From: an uncultured Clostridia bacterium
GTDB lineage: Bacteria; Bacillota; Clostridia; Christensenellales; Aristaeellaceae
Assembly: GCA_946408995.1 (NCBI GenBank)
Contig: CAMJUL010000026.1
Coordinates: forward strand, 1-47,500
Length of the DNA stretch: 47,500 nucleotides
Reading direction: 5' to 3'
Part shown: one piece after another, positions 1 to 8,197 of the stretch
How positions within the stretch are numbered: the stretch's first letter is position 1
Layout: each line of letters opens with the position of its first letter
The notes under the pieces: generated by a model
Seen by the model: the letters and a program-made list of their open reading frames with translations, nothing else
Told to the model about the DNA's origin: nothing
Databases searched by the model: none
Made by a program: the position numbers and the translations under genes

Positions 1-44
1 CCCTTCTGAGGTACAGTTTTTCTTTTTCTGTATCCTCAAAAGGG
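1..44. repeat. Edge stem-loop with A/T-only loop
   Basis: Bases 1-11 pair with 34-44 (one C:A mismatch, a G-U wobble when read on the minus strand). Bases 12-16 pair with 28-32 with one bulged base, and the loop (17-27) is almost pure T. It lies downstream of the minus-strand FliB-like gene. No following T-run can be checked on the minus strand because the window ends, so terminator or repeat remnant cannot be separated. Confidence 0.4.
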
Positions 45-85
45 AGCATATCATCCGCGGCAGCCCTTTTTGTATCCCCTCTCCC

Positions 86-1012
86 TCAGCCTTCCTCCCC
101 GCCCAGGGCCTCAAGGAGCGCCGGGACATTCTCGTCAGAATACTCAATCTCCGTCGAAAGCCTGCGGCAAAGGTCCGTCAGACGCTCCAGGCTCGGGCGG
201 TCCTCCCCCGCCAAAAGGGCGCACAGCAACCTGCTCAAAAGCACCACCAGACCGCAGCGCGCCTGAAAGGCGCCGTCCTCCAGGGCGCCGGGCAGATGCC
301 TTGTCACAAAATAGACCGCCGCCTGCTCCAGGGGCAGGTCCCACCCTCCGGGAAGGGGGCGTTCGGCCCCAAGGCGCTCCTCAAGGAGCCCCCTCCAGTC
401 CTTCTCCAGGGCTTCAAGGCAAAGCAGCCGCTCCCGCCAGGCGGCGGCCGGCCCAACAAAAGGACAAAGGCCCGCGGCTTCAAGGGAAGAAAGCCTCGCC
501 TCCAGGGGGATCGCCCGGTCCCACAAAACGGCGAGGACCCGGTCCCGAAAGGCAAGGAACGCCTTTTCCCGCCGTCCCTTCGGCCGCGGGCCCGCCGTCC
601 CCTCCCGGGGGATGAGGCGGGCCTTTTCCGTCTCGGTCAGGATGACCCGGGCCGCCTCCTCGCAGCACATTCCCAGGCCCTCTTCCACCCAGGAGGAAAA
701 AACGTTCCGGTACCTGGGATGGTCCCGGCAGATCTGGCAAAGGGCCTCCTCCCCCAGGCGGGTGTAGATCCTGCACAGCCCCGTATCGTCAAGGAACGGA
801 CAGCGCCCGTTCCCGGTCATAAGAAACCTCGCCTCCCCGTTCGCAAGGGCCATGCTCCGGCGCAGCTCCTCCCCGAAGGGGCCGGGAACGGAAGCGTACA
901 GGGCCGCCGTCTCCCCGTCGATGTCGATCTCCCACCCCGCGCAGCAGGTATGCCGGCAGGCGGAAGCGGTGCAGCGGAACCGGGGATAATAGACCGGCAC
1001 ATATTCACGCAT
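86..1012 (-). CDS. FliB-like lysine N-methylase (Cys-rich)
   Basis: A 308-residue protein matching the FliB / flagellin lysine-N-methylase pattern. The N-terminus has a Cys cluster (C14, C19, C23, C24 in CTASACRHTCCAGWEID). About 50 residues on come a second block (CPFLDDTGLCRIY) and a third (CQICRDHPRY), the YkgJ-like metal or Fe-S-binding layout of the family. Known members methylate lysines of flagellin; the chemistry here is inferred. The start overlaps the end of the upstream esterase gene by 8 bases, so the two are probably co-translated. No flagellar gene is present in the window, so the substrate may be another surface protein. Family confidence is good; substrate unknown. Confidence 0.72.
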   Translation of the reverse strand: MREYVPVYYPRFRCTASACRHTCCAGWEIDIDGETAALYASVPGPFGEELRRSMALANGEARFLMTGNGRCPFLDDTGLCRIYTRLGEEALCQICRDHPRYRNVFSSWVEEGLGMCCEEAARVILTETEKARLIPREGTAGPRPKGRREKAFLAFRDRVLAVLWDRAIPLEARLSSLEAAGLCPFVGPAAAWRERLLCLEALEKDWRGLLEERLGAERPLPGGWDLPLEQAAVYFVTRHLPGALEDGAFQARCGLVVLLSRLLCALLAGEDRPSLERLTDLCRRLSTEIEYSDENVPALLEALGGEEG

Positions 1013-2072
1013 GCTCTGTCTTCCCCCAGCCCATCATGGACCGGATGACCTCCTCTATCTCCCGCGCGGCGGCAATGTGGGTCCTGGCGCTTGGGTGAAA
1101 ATCACATCCGTAGCCGTCCCTTGCCCCGTCCTGTTCCTCAAAGCCGTGGAAGAGGACCGTGCAGGAAGGATGCTCCCGGGCAAAACGCAGGGTCTGCCTT
1201 TCCGTCTCCGGGCAAAGGCGGGTGCCCATCAGGCCCAGGCAGCAAAGCAGCGCCGCCTGCGGGTTCATTGCGTGCACCGTGTCCAGCAGCGCCCGGTACC
1301 TGCGGCCAAAGACCGCCTCCCGGGCCGGATCCCCCCGGACAAAACTGTCGTCATTGGTTCCAAGGTGGATAACGATCAATTGGGGACGGAACCGCTCCGC
1401 CCTAAGTCTCGGGCAGATCCCCCGGCGGGTATCCAACCGCAGGTCCTCAAAGGGATACAATTGGCCCATCAGGAACTCCTCCCGGGGCTCGTTCACCTCC
1501 GGGGGCACATAGTGCGACAGCACGCCGATGCCGCTCCAGGAGATCCATTCCGCCTCGGCGTCCAGCGCCCGGGCCGCAAGGCCCGCATAGCCCTTCAGGG
1601 GATGCTCCGTCCCCGTGGTGAAGGGCTCGTTTTCATCCGCCCCCTCGATGCCGTAGCCGCAGGTGATGGAATCCCCGATGAATTCGATGCGCCGGGGCTT
1701 TTTTTCCGGCGCCCGGACCGTAAGCGTCCCCTCCCGCGGGGGACGGAAGGAAACGTTCCGCACCCCTACCAGGCCGAAGGCGGCCTCGCTGAGCTTGACC
1801 AGGGACACCCGGTGGCTTCCCTCCGTCAGGCGCACGGTCACCCGCTCCTCCCCCCGGAGCAGCAGGGTCCTCTCCTCCTGTCCGTCCACATACACCGCGG
1901 CCCGGCCCAGATGTCCCTCTGCCAGGGGAAGCTCGTCCGTCACAAGGTCAAAGGTCACCTCCGGGCTGTTGGTAACGCATTCCAGGCAGGAACCGCTCCA
2001 GCCAAGGTACAGTACGCCGTCTGAAAAGGTGTTTCTTCCGCTTTGAGCGAATCTTTTGTCTTCCGGGTTCAT
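1005..2072 (-). CDS. SGNH/GDSL esterase, carbohydrate esterase family 2 type
   Basis: 355 residues. A beta-rich N-terminal jelly-roll-like domain (about 1-120) is followed by an SGNH hydrolase domain. The nucleophile block is FIGDSITCGYG (Ser135), the oxyanion/Asn block is HLGTND (238-241), and the catalytic Asp/His block is DFHP (D324, H326). This two-domain arrangement is typical of CE2 deacetylases that remove acetyl groups from xylan or other glycans. No signal peptide is visible, so it probably acts on imported oligosaccharides in the cytoplasm. I chose the ATG at 2072 because GGGAGG lies just before it; an open frame extends further upstream but lacks such a site. It is first of a two-gene unit with the FliB-like gene. 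Confidence 0.8.
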   Translation of the reverse strand: MNPEDKRFAQSGRNTFSDGVLYLGWSGSCLECVTNSPEVTFDLVTDELPLAEGHLGRAAVYVDGQEERTLLLRGEERVTVRLTEGSHRVSLVKLSEAAFGLVGVRNVSFRPPREGTLTVRAPEKKPRRIEFIGDSITCGYGIEGADENEPFTTGTEHPLKGYAGLAARALDAEAEWISWSGIGVLSHYVPPEVNEPREEFLMGQLYPFEDLRLDTRRGICPRLRAERFRPQLIVIHLGTNDDSFVRGDPAREAVFGRRYRALLDTVHAMNPQAALLCCLGLMGTRLCPETERQTLRFAREHPSCTVLFHGFEEQDGARDGYGCDFHPSARTHIAAAREIEEVIRSMMGWGKTEHA

Positions 2073-2152
2073 AATGCCTCCCAATGATTTCCACGCGGTG
2101 TCCGGCGCTGTTTTTCTTCTGTACGCCCTTCTCACCCGGGGCGGATGTGTTG

Positions 2153-2158
2153 TATAAT
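2153..2158 (+). promoter_or_regulatory. Candidate asnA -10 box
   Basis: A perfect TATAAT sits 29 bases before the asnA start, with AAGGAG in between. No convincing -35 is present at 17-18 bases upstream, so the promoter may depend on an activator or be weak. Confidence 0.4.
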
Positions 2159-2187
2159 AGCCCTGAAATACGCATAAGGAGCTGCCT

Positions 2188-3198
2188 ATGTCCGGAACAA
2201 TCATTCCACGGGGATACCAACCCAAATTGGATCTGTACAGCACCCAGCATTCCATCAGCCTGATCAAGCGCACCTTTCAGGACTTCCTCTCCAATGCCCT
2301 GAACCTGAAACGGGTGTCCGCCCCCCTGTTCGTCGATCCCGCCACCGGTTTGAACGACGACCTGAACGGGGTGGAGCGCCCCGTCACCTTCGATATTCCT
2401 GCGGCCGGAATGAACGCCGCCGTGGTCCATTCCCTGGCCAAATGGAAGCGCATGGCCCTGTGGCGCTATGACTTTCATCCCGGCAAGGGCATTTATACGG
2501 ATATGAACGCCATCCGCCGGGACGAGGAGCTGGACAATCTCCACAGCGTCTATGTGGACCAATGGGACTGGGAAAAGGTCATCACCCGGGAAATGCGCAA
2601 CCAGCGCACCCTGCGGGAGGCCGTGAGGAGCATCGTGGAATGCGTCTGCGACGCCCAGCTGACCGTCCGCGGCCGCTTCCCCCAATTGGGCGGGGAGCTT
2701 TTGAACCGGGACGTTTTCTTCATTACCTCCCAGGAGCTGGAAGACCTTTACCCCGACAACAGCCCCAAGGAGCGGGAAACGCTGATCGTCCGGGACAAGA
2801 AAACCGTCTTCATCGAGCAGATCGGCGGGAAGCTGCGCTCCGGACGGCCCCACGATGGCCGGGCCCCGGACTATGACGATTGGGACCTGAACGGCGACAT
2901 CCTGTTCTATCACGCCACGCTGGACTGCGCCATGGAGATCTCCAGCATGGGCATCCGGGTGGACGCGGAAAGCCTTTCCCGGCAGCTGCGCATCGCCGGC
3001 TGCGAGGACCGCAGGGGCCTGGAGTTCCACCGCATGCTGCTGGAAAACCGTCTTCCCTTGACCATGGGCGGCGGCATCGGCCAAAGCCGGCTGTGCATGC
3101 TGCTGCTTGGCAAGGCCCACATCGGGGAGGTCCAGTCCTCCATCTGGGATGAGAAGACCCGCGCCGCCTGTGAAGAAGCCGGTATCCAGCTTTTGTAA
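2188..3198 (+). CDS. asnA: Aspartate--ammonia ligase
   Basis: 336 residues, close to the usual 330 for AsnA, which makes asparagine from aspartate, ammonia and ATP in the cytoplasm. It has the class II aminoacyl-tRNA-synthetase-like fold. Recognisable blocks are IIPRGYQPKLDLYSTQHSIS at the N-terminus, RVSAPLFVDPATGLNDDLNG, IYTDMNAIRRDEELDNLHS, and near the end LPLTMGGGIGQSRLCMLLL (the motif-3-like ATP-binding helix). An AAGGAG site precedes the ATG by 7 bases. It is a single-gene unit between divergent and convergent neighbours and is closed by a strong hairpin. Identification is secure. Confidence 0.97.
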   Translation: MSGTIIPRGYQPKLDLYSTQHSISLIKRTFQDFLSNALNLKRVSAPLFVDPATGLNDDLNGVERPVTFDIPAAGMNAAVVHSLAKWKRMALWRYDFHPGKGIYTDMNAIRRDEELDNLHSVYVDQWDWEKVITREMRNQRTLREAVRSIVECVCDAQLTVRGRFPQLGGELLNRDVFFITSQELEDLYPDNSPKERETLIVRDKKTVFIEQIGGKLRSGRPHDGRAPDYDDWDLNGDILFYHATLDCAMEISSMGIRVDAESLSRQLRIAGCEDRRGLEFHRMLLENRLPLTMGGGIGQSRLCMLLLGKAHIGEVQSSIWDEKTRAACEEAGIQLL

Positions 3199-3225
3199 GA
3201 AGCCCGGCGCGCCACCGCTTAAAGC

Positions 3226-3264
3226 AGTGCCCCTCCCGAAGAAAACTTCGGGAGGGGCACTTTA
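3226..3264. terminator. Bidirectional terminator between asnA and the foldase gene
   Basis: A perfect 16-bp stem (3226-3241 with 3246-3261) closes an AAAA tetraloop. It is flanked by AAAG on the left and TTT on the right, so it can end transcription from asnA (+) and from the convergent lipoprotein gene (-). The T-runs are short but the stem is very stable. Confidence 0.8.
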
Positions 3265-3277
3265 TGATCCCTGAGGA

Positions 3278-4657
3278 TCAATAGCCCATCTTCTCGGGAT
3301 AGGATTTGATGTCGGCTTCGCTGATCCACTGGTCCAAAGCGGCATTGTACGCTTCGGTCTTCTTATTCTCCAGCAGGGAATCTCCCAGGGTGGCGCGGGC
3401 TTCTTCCAGCGTCATGCGGACCCCTTCGGGGATCGCGGCCACGTACTTGATGATGTGACTGCCGTAGGAGGTCAGCACCGGCTCGGACACGTCTCCCTCG
3501 TTCTGGAGGGCAAGGGCGGTGCTCAGGAAGGGCTCCACATAGTTCGCGCCCTCACAGACGGCGTAGCCGTTGGTCAGACCGGGTTCGCTCTTCATGCCGG
3601 GGTCCTCGCCATACTCGGCCATCAGGGCGTCAAAGTCCGCGCCGTCGGCCTTCACCAGGGCATACACCTTGTCCACCTTGTCCTGGATCGCCTTGCCCGC
3701 GGCGGCCTGGGCCTCGTCATAAGCCTTCTGGGCGGCGTCCACGGCCTCCTGCGCGGCGGCGGTGGCTTCCTTGGCGGTATCCAGGGCCTTCTGCAGGGCA
3801 TCCTTGTCCGCGTTATCCGCGGCGTTGTCCAGGGCGTTCTGCGCCACGGACTCGCTCTCCTCAGCGGAGGTCAGGCCCGCCTGGGCGTCGGTCAGCGCGG
3901 TGTTGGCGGCGGTGATCTTCGCTGCGTCTTCCTCGGCATAGTTGATCAGGATGTGCTTGACATAGCGGTACCCTGCCGGGGCGTAATAGCAGACAGCGCC
4001 TTTGTTCAGGTTGGAGCCGAAGACCTTCAGGTCCGCTTCATAGCTGCTCTTCTCGGTGGCGACCCGCTCGTCCAGCGCGGCCTGCACCTCTTCGTCCGTC
4101 ACGGTCACAGGATCCTTGATGGACTTTTCGATCTTCTCAAGCAGCTTCTGGTTCTTGGCTTCCTCCAGGAAGCTGTCCAGGGTCAGGCCGTGCGCCTCGG
4201 CATAGGCCTTGGCCTCCGCCTCCAGCTCGTCGCCGATCTTTTCGGTGACCAGCGCGGAGGATTTGATGGTCTCCAGCTGGGCCTGATAGGCTTCCTCCGC
4301 CTGCTTCTGAAGCTCGCTCAGCTCCTCCTCGGTGAACTGGTCCAGGCCCTGCTTCACGGCCTGCTGCCTGGCCACCATGCTGTCCTTCTGCTGGTCCAGT
4401 ATCATTTCCAGGATGCTGGAGGCATCCGTGGGGTACTGCTGGCTGTAGCCCATCTGGCTGTAGAAGTTGTTGTACTGGGTATAAAGCTGCTGATAATAGG
4501 TTACGGCGTTGGAAATGGTCTGCTTGTTCACGGTTTCCCCGTTGACACTCAGAATGGTCTGGTTGGCGTCGGCCACCGGGTCCACAGTGTTCAGGGTGCA
4601 TCCGCTCAGCATCAGCACCACCGCCATCACAAGGGCTAAAAACGTCAGTTTTTTCAT
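3278..4657 (-). CDS. PrsA-like lipoprotein foldase with parvulin domain
   Basis: 459 residues starting MKKLTF. A short lysine-positive signal segment ends in LSGC, a lipobox, so the mature protein starts at the Cys and should sit on the outer face of the membrane. A SurA/PrsA-type helical N-domain (SVNGETVNKQTISNAV onward) is followed by a parvulin peptidyl-prolyl isomerase domain: first strand YVKHILINY, later GADFDALMAEYGEDPG and SEPVLTSYGSHIIKYV. Between the first strand and the rest lies an unusual Ala-rich insertion (about 244-324) of helical, coiled-coil look. The usual GGDLG loop is degenerate. The ATG at 4657 was chosen over one six codons upstream because it gives the proper signal peptide; its best Shine-Dalgarno (GGGAG) is rather distant. 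Confidence 0.85.
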   Translation of the reverse strand: MKKLTFLALVMAVVLMLSGCTLNTVDPVADANQTILSVNGETVNKQTISNAVTYYQQLYTQYNNFYSQMGYSQQYPTDASSILEMILDQQKDSMVARQQAVKQGLDQFTEEELSELQKQAEEAYQAQLETIKSSALVTEKIGDELEAEAKAYAEAHGLTLDSFLEEAKNQKLLEKIEKSIKDPVTVTDEEVQAALDERVATEKSSYEADLKVFGSNLNKGAVCYYAPAGYRYVKHILINYAEEDAAKITAANTALTDAQAGLTSAEESESVAQNALDNAADNADKDALQKALDTAKEATAAAQEAVDAAQKAYDEAQAAAGKAIQDKVDKVYALVKADGADFDALMAEYGEDPGMKSEPGLTNGYAVCEGANYVEPFLSTALALQNEGDVSEPVLTSYGSHIIKYVAAIPEGVRMTLEEARATLGDSLLENKKTEAYNAALDQWISEADIKSYPEKMGY

Positions 4658-4698
4658 TGAAAGGACATCTCCCATCTCAATTCATTGCAACTTTGTCA

Positions 4699-4727
4699 AT
4701 TATACAGGAAAAGTTTCTCTTGGGCAA
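4699..4727 (-). promoter_or_regulatory. Promoter of the PrsA-like gene
   Basis: On the minus strand TTGCCC (4727-4722) and TATAAT (4704-4699) are 17 bases apart, about 40 bases before the start codon. A 6-2-6 dyad (CTCTTG/CAAGAG, 4718-4731) overlaps the -35 box and could be an operator. Confidence 0.65.
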
Positions 4728-4784
4728 GAGGTTTTTCTTCAACTTCGCGCTTTTGCCCTCTTTTGGGCGTCATCGTCCCCGTCT

Positions 4785-4988
4785 TCAGGGCTTTTTCCTC
4801 AGCTTTTGGTAGCTTCCGTCCTCCTGCTGGATGTAGACCCTCTCCAGGGTGCTTTGAACGCTCACGCGGAATTCCAGAATGTATTTCTGCCGAAGCGCCG
4901 CCTGTTCCCGGGCTTCCTCCTCGGTCAGCTCCGAGGCCTTCTTTTTCCGCGCCAATTCGTTGATGCGCTCGATCTCGTGTTTTTCCAT
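4785..4988 (-). CDS. DUF896 / YnzC-family small protein
   Basis: 67 residues beginning MEKHEIERINELARKKKASE, then LTEEEAREQAALRQKYI, which is the DUF896 (UPF0291, B. subtilis YnzC) pattern: two helices forming a short hairpin. Members are small cytoplasmic proteins of uncertain role. The ATG at 4988 has AGGAGAGG directly upstream; an in-frame ATG 24 codons earlier has no such support. It follows the Lgt-like gene by 25 bases, so it is probably last in that operon and ends about 55 bases before the promoter of the foldase gene. Confidence 0.85.
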   Translation of the reverse strand: MEKHEIERINELARKKKASELTEEEAREQAALRQKYILEFRVSVQSTLERVYIQQEDGSYQKLRKKP

Positions 4989-5013
4989 GCCCTCTCCTTT
5001 CCGGTCGCTCCTG

Positions 5014-6009
5014 TCAGGTCCTTGTTTTCGCTTCCGCGCGCGCCCGCACGTGCAGGGCAACGCCCCCGAAGAAGCAAAGCAGCGCGATGTACACCGCGTA
5101 CAGCAATAGCCTTGAGAAGTCGGTGCGGTCGATCATGAACTCCAGCCCCACCAGCGCGCCCACCATCAGGGGGATCAGCGCGAGGGCAAAGATCCAAAGA
5201 CCCCTGCCGGTCCCTTTTCGTCTCAGCCGCAGGGCGTACACGATCATGGCCGAGGCGGCGCACGCGAAGGCCAGGATGTGCTGGGCGCCGACAAAGGAAA
5301 AGCTCATATGCCTGTCATACCGCAGGCTTTCCATCAGCACCTGGGTCAGCCCGAACAGGAGCAGGGCGAAGACAAAGGTCTCCCCGGCCCCGCGTTTTTT
5401 GGAAAGATGCCACTCAAACAGCACAAACAGAGCGACGGCCGTCAGGCTTTCCAGAAGGTAGGTGGCGATGTAGTCGTCATACTCCCCGTGGACGATGAAC
5501 AGGCTGAAGTTTGTTACCCTCTCCCTGAGCGGTCTGGAGATGCCAAAGCTGTCCAGGGCCCCCTCGCCCAGCCGCTCCGCCGCCACCAGCAGCATCAGGC
5601 AGCCTGCCAGCACGTCCAAGAGGGCCCTGGGGTCCTCCTTCATGAGCCGCGCGCACAAAAGCGCGCCCAGGCAGGCCCCCAGGAGCGCGCCGAACATGCT
5701 GAACCCGCCGGAAAAGGGATTCAGTACCATGCCAAGGTACTCCCCAAAGGAGAGGCTGCCGTCCGCCAGGTCCTCAAACACGCGCATCTGCACGTCCGTC
5801 AGGCAGTAAAGGAGACGGCTGAAAACAAACCCGCAGACCAGGCCCAGAAAGCCGCAGAGGGCCGCCGTCCCCGCCCTGAACCTTTCCCTGCACCGGAAAT
5901 GGAGAAAAAGCAGGCACAGCGCCGCCCCGAAGAAGCAGTACAGGCCCCAGGTGTACACCTGAACGCCAAGGAATACCGTGGACGGCGCGTCCTCCAGATG
6001 CTGAAGCAT
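5014..6009 (-). CDS. Divergent prolipoprotein diacylglyceryl transferase (Lgt)-like membrane protein
   Basis: 331 residues, very hydrophobic, about seven to eight membrane segments. It follows the Lgt layout: GGFSMFGALLG corresponds to the family's HGGxxG loop, AERLGEGAL to the GRxGNFxNxE block, YIATYLLESL to the conserved YxxxYE helix, and LMESLRYDRH to the ExxR-D block. Lgt moves diacylglycerol from phosphatidylglycerol to lipobox Cys. The essential His of the HGG loop is replaced here (SMFG), and the Asn residues after Arg are missing, so ordinary Lgt activity is doubtful. It lies 18 bases after the phosphodiester glycosidase gene. Superfamily call is fair; function is open. Confidence 0.68.
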   Translation of the reverse strand: MLQHLEDAPSTVFLGVQVYTWGLYCFFGAALCLLFLHFRCRERFRAGTAALCGFLGLVCGFVFSRLLYCLTDVQMRVFEDLADGSLSFGEYLGMVLNPFSGGFSMFGALLGACLGALLCARLMKEDPRALLDVLAGCLMLLVAAERLGEGALDSFGISRPLRERVTNFSLFIVHGEYDDYIATYLLESLTAVALFVLFEWHLSKKRGAGETFVFALLLFGLTQVLMESLRYDRHMSFSFVGAQHILAFACAASAMIVYALRLRRKGTGRGLWIFALALIPLMVGALVGLEFMIDRTDFSRLLLYAVYIALLCFFGGVALHVRARAEAKTRT

Positions 6010-6027
6010 TCCATTCCCTCCGTCGGT

Positions 6028-6933
6028 TTATCGCGCGGACGCGAAATAGATGATGTCGCTCTGGGCGCGTTCGGAGGCGGCTGAACGGTCCATGTAGAAG
6101 CCGTCGTGGAAAACAAGCGTCGCGCTGTTCCCGCCGTCCAGATTGAAGGCCTCAATGCATCCCAGGTCATACATGAAATCGGCCAGCTCCTGATGGGTGG
6201 TCCCCTTGGAATCCTCCGAGCGGCCTTCGGCCACCACCAGCACATAGGACAGCGGCCCGGTCTGCCCGATGGCGGCCCGGGGCTCCCTGCCGTTGGGGTT
6301 GTAGCCGTATCCCGTGTCCATGGTCAGCTTTTCCCCGCCCTTGACCAGCACCGGTCCGAAAGTGAAGGCGTTGGCGATGGTGCCCCCCTCCTCCAGGTAC
6401 GTTTCCAATTGCGTCTTGGCAGGCTCTGTACCGCTCTTGATAAAGGTATGGAAATTGCCTTCCATATCGATGATCAGCAGGTCTTTTTTCTTGTTGGTTT
6501 TGTGGCGGATCTTGACGCCCATGCGGTATTCAAAAGTGGTCTTGTTGGCGTCGTCGGCAAAATAATCCCCGTTGATGGCCACAATGGCGTTTTTGGCCTT
6601 GGCCATGGAGGACGGCTTGGCCGTCGATGTGCTTCTGTCGGTCGGCTTGCCCGCCGTCGCCGTGCGCAGCTGGCTGGCGTGCCCCACCGTCACCCGGGCG
6701 ATCCGCCAGACCACGCCCTCCTCCTCCACGGTCTCCATGGCGACCGTGATGGTTTCGTCGCTGTATCCGTCCTGGGTCCAGCCATTTTCATCCGGCTCGC
6801 TTCCCGCGGAAAAATCCATCGGAAGAGATTTCACCTCTTCCGCCAGGGAAACGGGACTGCACAGCACCAGCGGCATACACAGGCACAGAAGGAGAGAAAG
6901 CACCGTCAACAGGATACGCAGGGATTTGCTCAT
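6028..6933 (-). CDS. Secreted phosphodiester glycosidase family protein
   Basis: 301 residues. A signal peptide or anchor (SKSLRILLTVLSLLLCLCMP, cleavage likely after SLA) precedes a NAGPA/DUF2233-type domain. Diagnostic features are NAIVAINGDYF in the first half, GREPRAAIGQTGPLSYVLVV, and near the C-terminus EAFNLDGGNSATLVF. The family includes the enzyme that uncovers mannose-6-phosphate in animals and bacterial enzymes that cut phosphodiester-linked sugars in envelope polymers. Outside the membrane is the expected site. It follows the GT2-GtrA gene by about 75 bases, matching a role in trimming or recycling a glycopolymer. Start at 6933 has AAGGAAA upstream. Confidence 0.83.
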   Translation of the reverse strand: MSKSLRILLTVLSLLLCLCMPLVLCSPVSLAEEVKSLPMDFSAGSEPDENGWTQDGYSDETITVAMETVEEEGVVWRIARVTVGHASQLRTATAGKPTDRSTSTAKPSSMAKAKNAIVAINGDYFADDANKTTFEYRMGVKIRHKTNKKKDLLIIDMEGNFHTFIKSGTEPAKTQLETYLEEGGTIANAFTFGPVLVKGGEKLTMDTGYGYNPNGREPRAAIGQTGPLSYVLVVAEGRSEDSKGTTHQELADFMYDLGCIEAFNLDGGNSATLVFHDGFYMDRSAASERAQSDIIYFASAR

Positions 6934-7009
6934 GGGTTGGTTTCCTTTCCGGGGTCCGCCGCGGGGTTGTCCTCCGCGGTCCGCCCTTACGTTGATTGCC
7001 TGAGCGCGG

Positions 7010-8140
7010 TCAGCCGCGCTTCCTTCCGTCCTCCGGGCGGAAGACCCAGCCCTTCTGGACGCGGTAATTGACCAGGAACAGGACGATATCCACCGGGATC
7101 TTCAAAAGGGTGGTGGACACCTGGGGCAGCAAAAGATGCAGCGCCCCCACCGCCAGGCCCGAAACCGTGGCCACCGCCACGCACAGCAAGGCGTACCTCG
7201 CCGGGGCGCCGGGGCTGCTTTTCAGGGTGAACACGAAGGCCTTGTTCAGCTTGTAATTGAGCACGGCGGAGACCACCCGCGCCCCGTAGGTGGCAAGCAG
7301 CTGCCGCAGGTCGCTCCGCAGGAAGGTGCCCTCGAAAACGATGACCGGCTGGGGCCAGATCCCCGGCAAAACAAAGGTGGACAAAAGGAAAAACAGCAGG
7401 TAATCCGCCAGGAAGGAGATCACGCTCGCGGAAACAAACCTGAAAAAGCCGGCAAGGATCAATTTGTAAATGCGCCAGGAATCCCGGACCGGATGGAAAT
7501 GGGTCCCCTTGTTCTCATCCAGATAAATGGTGCGGATGGGGATGGGGATCATGGGGATCTTCAGGAGGGCGCACTGGATCAGCTGGTTCATTTCGTACTC
7601 AAACCGGTCCCCCTTCACTTTCAGCATCATGGGGATCATGGAGCGGGGGAAGGCCCTCAGACCGGTCTGGGTATCCGGGAGGGAGGGGCCGTAGAGCACC
7701 CGGAAGACCAGGGAGGTGATCCGGTTGCCCGCCCGGGATTTGGGGGGCACCTGCACGCTGCCCTTGGAAAAATCCCTGCTTCCCAGCAGCAGCGCTTCCT
7801 CATCCTCCTTCATCAGGCCGCACAGGTTCAGGGCGTCCTCCACGGTATGCTGCCCGTCGCTGTCCGCCGTTACGATTCCCCGGAAGGCGGTCTCGTCCTG
7901 AATGTAGCGGAACCCGGTCTTCAGTGCCCGGCCCTTGCCGTAATTGACCTCATGATGAAGGACCCGGCACCCTTCCTTTTGCGCCAGGCGGTCAAAAAAC
8001 GCCTGATACTCCGCCGCGGACCCGTCGTCCACCACCACCAGACCGCCAAAGCCGGCCTCCAGCAGCCGCTCGGCGTATTGGATGAGCCGCTCGTCCGGCG
8101 AGAGGGACGGGATCAGCACGCAGCAATCCTTCTTGTCCAT
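7010..8140 (-). CDS. GT2 glycosyltransferase fused to a GtrA-like membrane domain
   Basis: 376 residues from MDKKD. Residues 1 to about 215 are a dolichyl-phosphate-mannose-synthase-like family 2 transferase: CVLIPSLSPDE, VVVDDGS, the metal-binding VTADSDGQH, and GLRAFPRSMI. Residues about 230-370 contain four hydrophobic helices with YGARVVSAVLNYKLNKAFVF and a final FLVNYRVQKGWVF, the GtrA signature. Such fusions are thought to make and flip lipid-linked sugars for polymer glycosylation. An alternative ATG ten codons upstream (8170) is possible; I prefer 8140 because AAAGGG precedes it. It lies about 57 bases after the M1-like peptidase gene in the same operon. Confidence 0.85.
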   Translation of the reverse strand: MDKKDCCVLIPSLSPDERLIQYAERLLEAGFGGLVVVDDGSAAEYQAFFDRLAQKEGCRVLHHEVNYGKGRALKTGFRYIQDETAFRGIVTADSDGQHTVEDALNLCGLMKEDEEALLLGSRDFSKGSVQVPPKSRAGNRITSLVFRVLYGPSLPDTQTGLRAFPRSMIPMMLKVKGDRFEYEMNQLIQCALLKIPMIPIPIRTIYLDENKGTHFHPVRDSWRIYKLILAGFFRFVSASVISFLADYLLFFLLSTFVLPGIWPQPVIVFEGTFLRSDLRQLLATYGARVVSAVLNYKLNKAFVFTLKSSPGAPARYALLCVAVATVSGLAVGALHLLLPQVSTTLLKIPVDIVLFLVNYRVQKGWVFRPEDGRKRG

Positions 8141-8197
8141 GCGATAAAAACCCTTTCGTGCCAAATTCATTGTCCGGCGGGGGCCTTCGCGGCTCCG

